A stretch of DNA of 47,475 nucleotides, taken from contig JAPDJV010000032.1 of assembly GCA_029258925.1 (NCBI GenBank), forward strand, positions 1 to 47,475, given 5' to 3'. Positions within the stretch are counted from its first letter, which is position 1. Every line of letters starts with the position of its first letter. Positions 6,807-15,355 of the stretch are shown in pieces. This DNA comes from Thermoproteota archaeon. GTDB lineage: Archaea > Thermoproteota > Thermoprotei_A > EX4484-217-1 > JAPDJV01. The position numbers and the translations under genes are program-made. The notes beneath the pieces were generated by a model. It saw only the letters and a list, made by a program, of their open reading frames with translations, did not search any database and had not been told where the DNA came from.

Positions 6807-8234
6807 GTGTCGTCTCAATTGTCTAGCGAGGTTAGCGACTTAAGTAAGAAGCTTCTAAAAGCTTTCCCCGGTCTAATCGTGAACAAGAGGCTCTCGTCTT
6901 ACCAAGAAGTTTCAAGGCTTCCTAGATTCATATCGGAGTACCTTGTCTCCAAGTTCTGTGGATTAGACTACAATGAAGCCGGGTTTAAAAAGCTACTGGA
7001 ATTTGTCAGACAATACTATCCTGATCCCAGCGAGAAGAATAGGCATCTTCACAATTTAATGACAACGGGGAAGCTGACAATAATTGATGAGATAAAAGTT
7101 GAGATAGATATTAAGCGTGGAATACACAAAGTCGTCATACCTAGTCTAGGAATAGTTGATGCAGCCATAACCCCACCCTTATTGAAGAAGCATGAAAACC
7201 TCTTAACCACGGGAATGTGGGGTGTGGCAAAACTCCAATACGAGCCTTCTCTCAAGGAAGATAAGAGGACCCCCATAATACTGGTCGATTTCACTCCATT
7301 CCAAGTCTCTAAAATAGATTTAAACGCGTTCTTTGAAGGCAGAAGGTTGTTCAGCTTAGAGGAATGGATCGACGTGTTGATGAACACTATTGGCTTAAAT
7401 CCTGAGGTATATAGTGGGAGACAGAAACTTCTAACAATATCCAGGTTAATCCCGCTCATAAGTGCGAACGTTAACATGGTTGAACTAGGGCCTAGGGCGA
7501 CGGGGAAGACTTTCCTATACAGAAACACTTCCTACTACATTAGGATTATTAGCGGGGGTAGGATATCTCCAGCAATGTTGTTCTACAATATTGCAAGTAA
7601 AACCTACGGCCTGATAGCTGTAAAGGATGCCGTGATATTCGACGAAGTAAGTAGGATAGAGTTCTCTAACCCTGCTGAAACCGTTGGGAAACTCAAGGAT
7701 TACATGGAGAGCGGGATGTTTGAGAGAGGACCGAAGCAGGCTCAAAGCACTTGTAGCTTAGTGTTTCTGGGAAACATTGATTTAGAGGAGGTTGAAGACC
7801 AAGAATCCTATACTAAGCTCTTCCCGAAACAAATATCGGACTCGGCCTTCGTTGACAGAATACATGGACTACTACCTGGATGGGAGCTACCCAAGATCCT
7901 GTTGAGTGAAGTACACTTGTCCAAGGGCTACGGTTTTGTTTCAGACTACTTTGCGGAAATACTGCATAATTTGAGGAACATTGACTACCAGAGGATTATT
8001 GGAAGCGAAGTGGAGTTGACCGGGGAACCCACTATAAGAGACGAGAAAGCAATTTTGAGAACAGCTTCAGGCCTCATAAAACTCCTATTCCCCCATGGAG
8101 AGTACGATAAGAGAGAGCTTGCATTGGTCATGGATATTGCAGTTGAGCTAAGACAGAGAGTGGCTAGCTGGCTTTCAAAGATCTCTCCAACAGAATACCC
8201 CGAGAAGAAGCTTGGTTACATAGTGAGGGGGTAA
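6807..8234 (+). CDS. BrxL-type AAA+ ATPase lacking the Lon-like protease domain
   Basis: 475 residues that align by eye with the ATPase core of BrxL, the Lon-related protein of BREX phage-defence systems. Features in order: an N-terminal helical region; Walker A GPRATGKT near 228-236 preceded by NMVELG; ISGGRISPAMLFYN; Walker B AVIFDEV near 275-281; MESGMFERG; sensor-1 VFLGNID near 319-325; an arginine-finger block DRIHGLLPGWELPK near 350-363; and YGFVSDYFAEIL. Full-length BrxL is roughly 650-700 residues and ends in an S16 Lon-like domain with a Ser-Lys pair; that part is missing, and the protein stops after the helical region following the ATPase. The start is GTG at 6807 with GGTGGTG upstream. 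One base separates it from the next gene. None of the other BREX genes is present nearby. Confidence 0.8.
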   Translation: MSSQLSSEVSDLSKKLLKAFPGLIVNKRLSSYQEVSRLPRFISEYLVSKFCGLDYNEAGFKKLLEFVRQYYPDPSEKNRHLHNLMTTGKLTIIDEIKVEIDIKRGIHKVVIPSLGIVDAAITPPLLKKHENLLTTGMWGVAKLQYEPSLKEDKRTPIILVDFTPFQVSKIDLNAFFEGRRLFSLEEWIDVLMNTIGLNPEVYSGRQKLLTISRLIPLISANVNMVELGPRATGKTFLYRNTSYYIRIISGGRISPAMLFYNIASKTYGLIAVKDAVIFDEVSRIEFSNPAETVGKLKDYMESGMFERGPKQAQSTCSLVFLGNIDLEEVEDQESYTKLFPKQISDSAFVDRIHGLLPGWELPKILLSEVHLSKGYGFVSDYFAEILHNLRNIDYQRIIGSEVELTGEPTIRDEKAILRTASGLIKLLFPHGEYDKRELALVMDIAVELRQRVASWLSKISPTEYPEKKLGYIVRG

Positions 8235-8235
8235 G

Positions 8236-9957
8236 ATGAACAGCATTGTGGAAAAAATGATTCAAGAGCTCCCGGCAAAGGAGACTATGCTCGACGCACT
8301 CCTATACGCTAAGAAGAGCATTAGAGATGTTATAAAGGATTTCACTGAAAAACTTAGAAGTCTAGAAGTTGATCCGGAGGAAGCTAAAATAAGCGTCGTC
8401 AGATTGAGAGTTGAACCCGTAATGAGGCCTCCCGGCCTCAAACCTAGATACGGAGACCCAAAGCTACTTGCAGAGGAAGCAATATTCCTAGTGAAAATGC
8501 ACTACGGGGAGGAATGGGTTGCAAAAAATCCAGGTAGACTAGTTTTCCCGGGAGAGCAGAGGGAGTTCATAGGGAAGGCTGTTGTGGTGACGAGCAACTA
8601 TGGCCACCCTAGGAATGCAGGAGTGTATGTCTCACTGGACTGGACGATATCGTTTAGGATAGGGGATAAGGAAGGTGTTTTCAGAGTAGAGGAGTGGACT
8701 GGGAACTCCATAGTTGACATCCCTGAGATAAGCGTTGATGAAGCGGTTAGAATAGTTGAGCACTACATATCGAAACTGGGTCCTGAAGAAGATAAGGGTG
8801 TTGAGAGGAGTATTGACAGGATAATAGATGAACTAATGGGGATTGAGAGTAGGAGAGAGAAAGTTGAAGACCTTGGAAGCAAGCTTAGAGTAGTCATGGA
8901 GACAAACAGGTACATTGTTAGGGCAATCATTGGAAAGTATTCTGGGAAATTACTTCACATTAGAGTAGAAGTCAAGGAGGATGAAGCGGTTAGAATAGCT
9001 GAAAGAAACATTCCTCCAGGCAGCCAGATTATTGGGAAATACAGGATCGAGGATGAATACATATTCTTCTACAAGACCCTAGACGAACTCATAGCACTAC
9101 ATGTAGACGCTAGGACCGGGAAGGTTTCTAGGAGGAAGAGTTATCCGAGTATTGATGCAATAGACGAGAAAGTTAGGGAAACAGTTAGAGGCCTCTACTC
9201 GATATCTCTTGGAACTCTTTCTAGCTGGGAGATAATTCAGGGGAGGTTTATTGTCATGAAGTATACTGGCGGGGATGCCGAGGCAACGGTATCATATGAT
9301 TTAGAGTCGTCGAATACAACTCTATCAGACTTGAAATTAACGGCTTCAGGAGCTAAAATAATTGTGGCGAGCAAGACTGGAAAGAAGTGTATTGAAGCGA
9401 AATATGCTCCAGACAAGGGTGGCTACATTGTTTCAGCGGTCGACGACCTATACCAGTACACTTTCCTCGTAGATCTCAGTGGGAGGAAAATAGAGCAATT
9501 AGACTACATGGTTAAAGCAGAAGTAGCTGTTGAGAAGGCTAGGAGAATAGCTGAGAAATACGGTTTCAAAAAGGTTAGGGTCGGTGAGGCAAAGCTGGTT
9601 GACTATGGGTGGTTGGTGTCAGTGGACTCTGGACTTTGGAGACTAGATGTTCACGTAGATAAAGATACTGGGGAAATATTGATGGCTAAGCACATCTTAG
9701 TTAAGGAAAGGCTCAACAAGATTCTTCAAAAACACTTCGGGGAAGACGAAGTGGACATAGTTAAAGTTGTGAAAGTAGGGGATGATGCAACAAGGCTTTA
9801 TGTTAAAGCATTGTGCAATCAAGGATCAACAGCTATCTACGCTATGGTGGACACGTATTCTGGGGAAGTGTTGAAGTCCAATAAAACCAGTTTAACCGGA
9901 ATAATAGTGGGGAAGATAAGAGAGAAAATGCTGGATTCCGAGTACAAGGTTGCGTAG
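8236..9957 (+). CDS. Uncharacterised repeat protein coupled to the BrxL-like gene
   Basis: 573 residues with no signal peptide or membrane segment and no family I recognise. It shows several copies of a unit resembling PepSY domains: a helix with a DEAVRIxE or AVEKARRIAE pattern, then strands ending in VDARTGKV, VDKDTGEI or VDTYSGEV. Copies are visible near residues 165-180, 245-305, 425-490 and 490-555. A 19-base stretch is identical at 8737-8755 and 8980-8998, supporting recent internal duplication. The N-terminal 100 residues are distinct and include a helical start. The ATG lies one base after the BrxL-like stop with GAGGGGG just before it, so the two are almost certainly co-translated and probably act together. 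PepSY is usually extracytoplasmic; a cytoplasmic use here is odd. Confidence 0.7.
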   Translation: MNSIVEKMIQELPAKETMLDALLYAKKSIRDVIKDFTEKLRSLEVDPEEAKISVVRLRVEPVMRPPGLKPRYGDPKLLAEEAIFLVKMHYGEEWVAKNPGRLVFPGEQREFIGKAVVVTSNYGHPRNAGVYVSLDWTISFRIGDKEGVFRVEEWTGNSIVDIPEISVDEAVRIVEHYISKLGPEEDKGVERSIDRIIDELMGIESRREKVEDLGSKLRVVMETNRYIVRAIIGKYSGKLLHIRVEVKEDEAVRIAERNIPPGSQIIGKYRIEDEYIFFYKTLDELIALHVDARTGKVSRRKSYPSIDAIDEKVRETVRGLYSISLGTLSSWEIIQGRFIVMKYTGGDAEATVSYDLESSNTTLSDLKLTASGAKIIVASKTGKKCIEAKYAPDKGGYIVSAVDDLYQYTFLVDLSGRKIEQLDYMVKAEVAVEKARRIAEKYGFKKVRVGEAKLVDYGWLVSVDSGLWRLDVHVDKDTGEILMAKHILVKERLNKILQKHFGEDEVDIVKVVKVGDDATRLYVKALCNQGSTAIYAMVDTYSGEVLKSNKTSLTGIIVGKIREKMLDSEYKVA

Positions 9958-9998
9958 TAGGGAAGGGCTTCGTGCTTCCACACGGAGGGTGTAATGTT

Positions 9999-10490
9999 AT
10001 GATAGTTATTGGAGTAGATGCAGTAAAGTACGTAACTTGTCTATTAGGCGAAGCAGAACAATTGCAACCTGCAGGCATAGACTTGACTGTAGGGGATGTA
10101 AGAGTTTTTGAGGGCTCAGGCAGGCTATCGTTTAAATCCAGAACTCTGCCTAAAACAAGTAGCGTTCCTATGAGAAACGGTGTCTGGGATCTCAAGCCCG
10201 GATGCTATCAAGTAGTATATAATGAGGTTATTAGAATCCCGGGAGACTGTGCAGGAATAGTTTTGCCAAGGTCTTCACTGCTTAGATTAGGCGCTGATTT
10301 GAGGAGTGCATTGTGGGATCCTGGCTATGTGGGTAGGGGGATAGGTTTACTCATAGTGTTGAATCCCATGGGATTGAGGTTGGAGGAGAACGCTAGGATA
10401 GGTCAACTAGTCTTAATTAGACTTGAAAGAAAACCGCATAAACTATATGATGGATCATATCAATACGAAAACATTGGCGTCTCAAAATGA
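9999..10490 (+). CDS. dut: dUTPase / dCTP deaminase-family enzyme (archaeal Dut)
   Basis: 163 residues. LQPAGIDLTVGDV near the start, GIVLPRSSLLRLGA in the middle, then ALWDPGYVGRG and an ARIGQLV strand are the conserved motifs of the trimeric dCTP deaminase/dUTPase fold. The tyrosine-containing GYVGRG and the lack of the deaminase's typical extra residues fit the archaeal dUTP pyrophosphatase, which hydrolyses dUTP to dUMP and keeps uracil out of DNA. A GTG at 9972 gives nine extra residues, but GGAGGGTG at about 9984-9991 points to the ATG at 9999. The stop overlaps the next start as ATGA, so it is translationally coupled to the glycosylase-like gene. Confidence 0.85.
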   Translation: MIVIGVDAVKYVTCLLGEAEQLQPAGIDLTVGDVRVFEGSGRLSFKSRTLPKTSSVPMRNGVWDLKPGCYQVVYNEVIRIPGDCAGIVLPRSSLLRLGADLRSALWDPGYVGRGIGLLIVLNPMGLRLEENARIGQLVLIRLERKPHKLYDGSYQYENIGVSK

Positions 10491-11482
10491 TCAGATTAGA
10501 CTTAAATAATATATCGTTGGCCTCGGAGGAGTTCAGTAGAATAAGTTTTAAGCCCGACGAATTCACAGATCCGAGACTATATCCGCCTAAAGGTGATCCA
10601 AGAGAGAATGTTTTAAGATATTTCCTAGTCATGGTTGCGATGGACCATAGGACAAGTACTCCTCAAATAGAATTCAAGTCCATAATAGATGGAGCAACCT
10701 ATAGGGGAGCATATCTCCTTTATAGGCTTGGCATGTTGAAGTACTACAGCAATCCCGAATTCTTTTCACCTAGAAGACTCTCGGAAATAGGTATTGACGA
10801 AGTTAGGAACTGGTTGACGGTAAGGGATCCTAGGGGCAGAGAGGTGACGGTGAGAGACGTCGAATTAAGAACCTTACTGCTCAGAGACCTAGGGGTAAAA
10901 GTACTTAAATTATATGGTGGAGAAGTGTCTAAGATACTCGAGTTGTCGGGGAACAGGATTAAGGGTTTGAAACCTGGGATAGTTGATTTACTTAAGGATT
11001 TTAGAGCCTACCAGGACCCGGTTGAGAAGAAGGCCTTCCTCCTAATAAAATTCTTGGAGAGAAGAGGCCTTTTTACTCCGGTAGACTACGAAAATGCTGA
11101 AGTACCTGTGGACAACAGGCTGACTAGAATAGCTCTCAGACTTGGAATAGTTGTTGTCTCCGATGAGCTGAAAGAAAAACTTGTCGAATGGAAGCCTGTC
11201 TCCTACGAGGACGACGTAGTGATCAGGATTTACGTGAGGAGGGCATTCAAAATATTATCAAAGCTCTCAAACATCTCCCCACTAATACTCGATGACCTCC
11301 TATGGCTCATTGGAGCCACGTGGTGTAGGAGAGAGAGTCCTGAATGTGATGCTGTAAGAGACGTCGTAGAGCTCAATTTAAGATCTTCTAAGTGTCCTCT
11401 GCGAAACATATGTTACGCTTACAGAAACCTTGAGGCTAGGAAGCTTAAAGAACACAACTACTATGATACATGGTACTATTAG
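10487..11482 (+). CDS. AGOG-like HhH-family DNA glycosylase homologue with C-terminal cysteine cluster
   Basis: 331 residues. The middle resembles archaeal AGOG (8-oxoguanine glycosylase): DPVEKKAFLLIKFL matches the region of its catalytic lysine, VPVDNRLTRIALRLGI matches its catalytic-aspartate strand, and ISPLILDDLLWLIGA matches PPLxLDxLLWLAG. About 200 N-terminal residues and the C-terminal tail are not AGOG-like. The tail carries Cx6C followed 15 residues later by Cx5C, reminiscent of the [4Fe-4S] loop of EndoIII (Cx6Cx2Cx5C) with altered spacing. It could be a base-excision enzyme or a structural relative. The ATGA overlap with dut ties it to uracil and oxidised-base control. The comparison was made from memory, so specificity is open. 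Confidence 0.55.
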   Translation: MIRLDLNNISLASEEFSRISFKPDEFTDPRLYPPKGDPRENVLRYFLVMVAMDHRTSTPQIEFKSIIDGATYRGAYLLYRLGMLKYYSNPEFFSPRRLSEIGIDEVRNWLTVRDPRGREVTVRDVELRTLLLRDLGVKVLKLYGGEVSKILELSGNRIKGLKPGIVDLLKDFRAYQDPVEKKAFLLIKFLERRGLFTPVDYENAEVPVDNRLTRIALRLGIVVVSDELKEKLVEWKPVSYEDDVVIRIYVRRAFKILSKLSNISPLILDDLLWLIGATWCRRESPECDAVRDVVELNLRSSKCPLRNICYAYRNLEARKLKEHNYYDTWYY

Positions 11483-11617
11483 TATATATGAAGAAATTTC
11501 AATAAGCTGAAATGGGGATACCCTTTTAACCTAATCCAACATAGAGTATGATCACGCTATTAAGCAGTTAAGGAGTACCATTAATAGCTTTCACTATAGA
11601 TATGAGAGGTTCAGAGC

Positions 11618-11791
11618 ATGGGTAGGGTTGTAGTAATCTCCGTTAAAGTTCCTAGGGAGATGATAGAAGAAGTTGACAAACTTATTAGAGCAGGACTCTT
11701 CTCATCTAGGAGTGAAGCAATTAGGAGAGCCATAGCAATGCTCATTAAGGAATACTTCGACGGTCTTGATGAGAGAGTGGTCAAGCGGTGA
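11618..11791 (+). CDS. Ribbon-helix-helix (CopG-type) small DNA-binding protein
   Basis: 57 residues: a beta strand VVVISVKVP, then helix [13 protein letters not shown], the turn FSSRSEA and helix [13 protein letters not shown]. This is the classic RHH layout (strand-helix-helix) with the conserved S-R-S-E-A between helices. Such proteins dimerise and bind DNA through the paired strands, acting as repressors or antitoxins. The ATG at 11618 is preceded by GAGAGGTT. Its stop overlaps the GTG start of the next gene by four bases (GTGA), so the two are made together. No toxin is visible next to it. Confidence 0.85.
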   Translation: MGRVVVISVKVPREMIEEVDKLIRAGLFSSRSEAIRRAIAMLIKEYFDGLDERVVKR

Positions 11792-12030
11792 GAAGTGATA
11801 TACGGAAGATTTTATCACAATATTCTCTAAGCGATGAAGAAAGAAGGGTTCTAGAATACTTCATTAAGAATATTTCCGTCGGGGAGATAATAGCAGAAAA
11901 AGAGCTCAAGCTGTTTGGAGTAGATGATCCCCTGAAGGTTATAAGAAATCTTATTGAAAAAAACCTCATAGAACATGGAGAAGGTTGTTTCAATCTTTCG
12001 AAGGAGATTAGGAAGATCGTACTATCTTAA
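11788..12030 (+). CDS. Small winged-helix-like protein paired with the RHH gene
   Basis: 80 residues starting with GTG in the GTGA overlap. Helices [24 protein letters not shown] and [16 protein letters not shown], followed by a short strand pair ([10 protein letters not shown]), suggest a winged helix-turn-helix. No named family is recognised. Together with the RHH protein it probably forms a two-protein regulator. Its target is unknown; the divergent promoters on either side are the first to test. Confidence 0.65.
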   Translation: MRSDIRKILSQYSLSDEERRVLEYFIKNISVGEIIAEKELKLFGVDDPLKVIRNLIEKNLIEHGEGCFNLSKEIRKIVLS

Positions 12031-12141
12031 ATATTATAATTTAAAGTCAGATTCTTCAGACTTATTCGTAAGCCGGAGTTCAAACTTCGTTGCCGATCAT
12101 CTGGTATAATAGTTAGAGATCTTAAAGCAGTTAAGGACATG

Positions 12142-13104
12142 TTAAGTTCCGTAGAAGCCTACAATCTCCCCCATGGCAACTCTCACAATTTTTCCAGTAT
12201 TGTCTTCTAACAACAATTCCCCTCCTCTAGAAACACCTTTTTCAACACCTTTAACTATTTTCCCAGGATATAGCTCAACTGATACTTGTCTACCATATAA
12301 TACGTCGTACTCCTTCCACTCCTCTACTATCCTCCCTGGACTGGTGAAATATTTTTCAATACTGATAATGGTATTTGAGACTATATTTAGTAATAGTGGG
12401 ACTCTCGGTATTTGGTGACCTACTATTCTAGAAATGCTTGTAGCTATTTTGCCTACATTTTGAGGGAGTTTTTCTATAGGATTATTAACGTTTAAACCTA
12501 TTCCTACAGTAAACACCGTGCTCTCCTCAGAGACTAGGCTTTCTATGAGAATTCCTCCAACTTTCCTCCTATTCCAGACAATATCGTTTGGCCACTTCAA
12601 TCCCAATCTTAATAGTAGGGTTGCTTCTATTCCCTTAACTACTCCTAACCCTGTAGCTAGGCTGAGAGCTGGACGTAACCCCGTTTTATTTGGCTTCGAG
12701 AAACCTATCGAGAACCATAGTCCTCCATAGTCTGAGAACCATAGTCTACCGTATCTCCCCCTTCCCCTAAATTGTCTACCTGCTATAACTAGGGAGTAGC
12801 CGGATTGCTTCTCCGAGGCTAACTTCATTGAAATGCCCTGTGTTGAAGCGATTTCGTCGAAGTACTTGACTACCCCAATATTGAATGCTTTAAGCTTTGA
12901 AGCTATGTACTCCACGTTCCAAATGTCGTCTTTATTATTTAATACTGCTGTCTTATTTTTCAACTCGAAGAGTTCTTCAACAGAGACGCCGCCTCTCTGC
13001 ATAAGAGAGTTTCTAATGATATTTTCTTCTTCTAAACTAAGCTGGATAGTCTTGCTTGAAAGTATCTTTTTCAAAACATTTAGAATCATTATCGAGGGAT
13101 TCAT
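12142..13104 (-). CDS. birA: Biotin protein ligase (biotin--[acetyl-CoA-carboxylase] ligase)
   Basis: 320 residues. The catalytic core spans roughly 85-265, with the adenylate loop GRQFRGRGRYGR (family GRGRxGR), LKWPNDIVW and KVGGILIES. The C-terminal SH3-like domain follows with VSVELYPG and GGELLLED. The first 85 residues are helical and may be a degenerate DNA-binding domain as in BirA repressors, though no clear helix-turn-helix is seen. The enzyme makes biotinyl-AMP and biotinylates the carrier lysine of the BCCP encoded at 14770. It is divergent from the carboxylase genes it serves, with a 142-base shared promoter region. Confidence 0.92.
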   Translation of the reverse strand: MNPSIMILNVLKKILSSKTIQLSLEEENIIRNSLMQRGGVSVEELFELKNKTAVLNNKDDIWNVEYIASKLKAFNIGVVKYFDEIASTQGISMKLASEKQSGYSLVIAGRQFRGRGRYGRLWFSDYGGLWFSIGFSKPNKTGLRPALSLATGLGVVKGIEATLLLRLGLKWPNDIVWNRRKVGGILIESLVSEESTVFTVGIGLNVNNPIEKLPQNVGKIATSISRIVGHQIPRVPLLLNIVSNTIISIEKYFTSPGRIVEEWKEYDVLYGRQVSVELYPGKIVKGVEKGVSRGGELLLEDNTGKIVRVAMGEIVGFYGT

Positions 13105-13246
13105 ACTGTAACACCACTTGGTTATTCAACAGTGAAATCAATTCCCTTTAAGGTAAAATATATTACGATGTTTCTCGGGGATAATCTTTAAGAGGTGTAA
13201 TATAAGGGTACTACTAGATTTGAGGTGTAGAGTGGAGGAGAATATA
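13105..13246. promoter_or_regulatory. Divergent promoter region of birA and the biotin carboxylase operon
   Basis: The gap contains an A/T-rich TATA-like element (AAAATATATTAC, about 13154-13165) suitable for birA on the minus strand, and a TAATATAAGG element near 13198-13207 suitable for the plus-strand carboxylase. GTGGAGGAG just before 13247 is a strong SD site and fixes the carboxylase start. Both directions could be controlled from a single site. I see no clear palindrome. Confidence 0.45.
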
Positions 13247-14773
13247 ATGTTTAATAAGATTCTGATAGCTAATCGTGGTGAGATAGCTGTTAGAATCATT
13301 AGGGCTTGTCGTGAACTCGGTATTAAAACAGTTGCCATATATTCTGAAATTGATTCTAACTCCCTTCACGTATTATTAGCTGATGAAGCTTATCCCCTCG
13401 ACTCTAACCCCAAAACAGCTTATTTAGACGTTAAGGAAATTCTCAGGATTGCCGAAAGGGCTCAAGTAGATGCTATTCACCCTGGATATGGTTTTCTATC
13501 TCAAAACCCTAAGTTTGCCGAGCTTGTGGAGAAGGAAGGATTCACATTCATCGGTCCAAGAGCGGAGAACATTAAGCTTGCTGGAGACAAGGTTTTCGCT
13601 CGAAAAGTAGCTGAAAAAGCTGGCTTGAAAATAATTCCTGGGTCTCATGGAGCTTTGAGGAGTCTTAAGGCTGCAATTAAGGTTTCGGAGAAAGTGGGGT
13701 ATCCGGTGATAATCAAGGCAGCTCTTGGAGGCGGAGGTCTGGGCATGAGGATTGTGTGGAACGATGAGGAGCTAACCAGAGTATTCAATATTGCTAGGGA
13801 GGAGGCTAAGAGAGGCTTCGGAGTAGGCAAAATATATATTGAAAAATATTTGCCGAATTCGAGACACATAGAGTTCCAAATAGTGGCAGACAACTATGGT
13901 AATATTATCCACCTAGGTGAAAGAGAGTGTTCTATTCAGAGAAGATATCAGAAACTCATTGAGGAATCCCCGTCTGTAGTAGTAGACGAGGAGACACGCA
14001 GTAGGATAGGTGAGCTTGCAGTAAGATTTGCTGAGAGGACCGGGTACACTAATGTGGGGACTGTGGAATTCCTATATAATGATGGAGAATTCTTCTTCAT
14101 AGAGATGAACACCAGACTCCAAGTAGAGCATGGCGTTACGGAGATGGTTACGGGACTGGATTTAGTGAAGATGCAGATACAAATAGCTGGAGACAAGCCG
14201 TTGGATATAGATCAAAGAGACGTCTCTCTAAGGGGGTGGGCTATGGAGGTTAGAATAAATGCTGAAGACCCCCTCCAAGACTTTGCTCCAAGCCCAGGGA
14301 AAATAACCGACTACAGAGAGCCAGGAGGCCCTGGAGTTAGAGTTGACAGTGGAGTATATGAGGGATTCGAAGTATCCGACCTATACAATCCCCTAATAGC
14401 TAAGCTCATCGTCTGGGGAAGGGACAGGAGTGAGGTAATATCTAGGTTAAAGAGATCTCTAAAAGAATACGTCATATCCGAGATCAAAACTACAATACCA
14501 TTATACCTAAAAATAGTTGAGGACCCAGACTTCATAAGCGGGAACATTACAACAGAGTACCTAATTAGAAAGATGCCTCTATTCAAAGAGAGCATAGAGG
14601 AGGAAGCATTGAATATTGCTGCTGCTATAGCCATAGCTGTAACCGAGACGAAGCTTCCTATAACGCCGATGCCGATAGCTGCAGAGAAGAGTAGTGGGAG
14701 AAAAACATTAAAGAAAGTTCCCTCAGGGTTTAGCCCATGGTATCTAATGAAATGGTTGAAAAGGGTAAGGTGA
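13247..14773 (+). CDS. accC: Biotin carboxylase subunit of acyl-CoA carboxylase
   Basis: 508 residues beginning MFNKILIANRGEIAVRIIRA, the family N-terminus. Further motifs are GYGFLSQN, the glycine-rich ATP lid GGGGLGM preceded by PVIIKAALGG, RHIEFQIVAD, ERECSIQRRYQKLIEE and EMNTRLQVEHGVTE, with the catalytic arginine in RLQVEH. The ATP-grasp enzyme carboxylates biotin with bicarbonate, the first half-reaction of acetyl/propionyl-CoA carboxylase. The ATG at 13247 is chosen over an upstream TTG at 13220 because it matches the family start and has GGAGGAG before it. The tail extends past the usual end to about 508 residues and its stop overlaps the BCCP start. Confidence 0.93.
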   Translation: MFNKILIANRGEIAVRIIRACRELGIKTVAIYSEIDSNSLHVLLADEAYPLDSNPKTAYLDVKEILRIAERAQVDAIHPGYGFLSQNPKFAELVEKEGFTFIGPRAENIKLAGDKVFARKVAEKAGLKIIPGSHGALRSLKAAIKVSEKVGYPVIIKAALGGGGLGMRIVWNDEELTRVFNIAREEAKRGFGVGKIYIEKYLPNSRHIEFQIVADNYGNIIHLGERECSIQRRYQKLIEESPSVVVDEETRSRIGELAVRFAERTGYTNVGTVEFLYNDGEFFFIEMNTRLQVEHGVTEMVTGLDLVKMQIQIAGDKPLDIDQRDVSLRGWAMEVRINAEDPLQDFAPSPGKITDYREPGGPGVRVDSGVYEGFEVSDLYNPLIAKLIVWGRDRSEVISRLKRSLKEYVISEIKTTIPLYLKIVEDPDFISGNITTEYLIRKMPLFKESIEEEALNIAAAIAIAVTETKLPITPMPIAAEKSSGRKTLKKVPSGFSPWYLMKWLKRVR

Positions 14774-15345
14774 GAAAGCCCTTGAAGCCAGGTGTGGAGA
14801 AGAGTATTACTGTCAGTCTAGGTGACCATTGTTATGACATCGAAGTGCTCAAGAAAGTGTGTAGAGACGTCTATAAGCTTAAGATAGCTGGCAAAGAAGT
14901 AACTGCTAGAGTAAAGAAAATAGAGAAGGGTAGTAGGATAATAGTTGACCTCGATGGAAGAAAATATAAAATAGATATTGTAAATAAAAAGCTTCTAATT
15001 AACAGCGTTCCAATCACGGTCAAAATTGTCGAGAAGATTAGGAGGAGCGTTTCAACAGCCTCTTCGGTTAAGAGCAGACTTTTTAAAAAGGTGGCACACT
15101 TCGCTTCGAGGACGCGGAAGAGAGGCGAGTTTAGGGCACCTATAAGTGGGAGAGTTGTCGAAGTACTCGTGGAGAAGGGCAAAAATGTTAACAAAGGTGA
15201 TGTGCTACTAGTACTGGAGTCTATGAAAATGTTAAACCAATTAACTTCTCCCTACACTGGAGTTGTTACAGAGGTCCTAGTTTCCCCTGGGTCTGTGGTG
15301 AGGAAAGGCGATCTAATGATAGTCATTTCTAAAGAAAGACAGTAA
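14770..15345 (+). CDS. Biotin carboxyl carrier protein with N-terminal BT-like domain
   Basis: About 191 residues. Residues 1-85 form a beta-rich region like the BT domain of propionyl-CoA carboxylase alpha chains (YKLKIAGKEV, YKIDIVNKK). Residues 115-190 are the biotinyl domain with FRAPISGRVVEVLV, the biotinylation motif ESMKM and SPYTGVVTEVLVSPG. The lysine in ESMKM is the BirA target. The GTG at 14770 overlaps the biotin carboxylase stop as GTGA; an ATG at 14737 gives 11 more residues and cannot be excluded. The carboxylase and carrier are fused in bacterial PCC alpha chains; here they are separate, translationally coupled genes. Confidence 0.88.
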   Translation: MRKPLKPGVEKSITVSLGDHCYDIEVLKKVCRDVYKLKIAGKEVTARVKKIEKGSRIIVDLDGRKYKIDIVNKKLLINSVPITVKIVEKIRRSVSTASSVKSRLFKKVAHFASRTRKRGEFRAPISGRVVEVLVEKGKNVNKGDVLLVLESMKMLNQLTSPYTGVVTEVLVSPGSVVRKGDLMIVISKERQ

Positions 15346-15355
15346 TTGTTGATTA

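Noticed and set aside
6807-11482. A complete BREX defence island around the BrxL-like gene
   Set aside because: None of the other expected genes (PglX methyltransferase, PglZ phosphatase, BrxC ATPase) is present on either side, so only a BrxL-like ATPase can be claimed.
12050-12115. Minus-strand segment with ATGAT and two CTGA boxes, and a T-arm-like GGAGTTCAAACTTCG on the plus strand
   Set aside because: The C-like box is imperfect, spacing between boxes does not fit a C/D sRNA, and no acceptor, D or anticodon arm is present for a tRNA.
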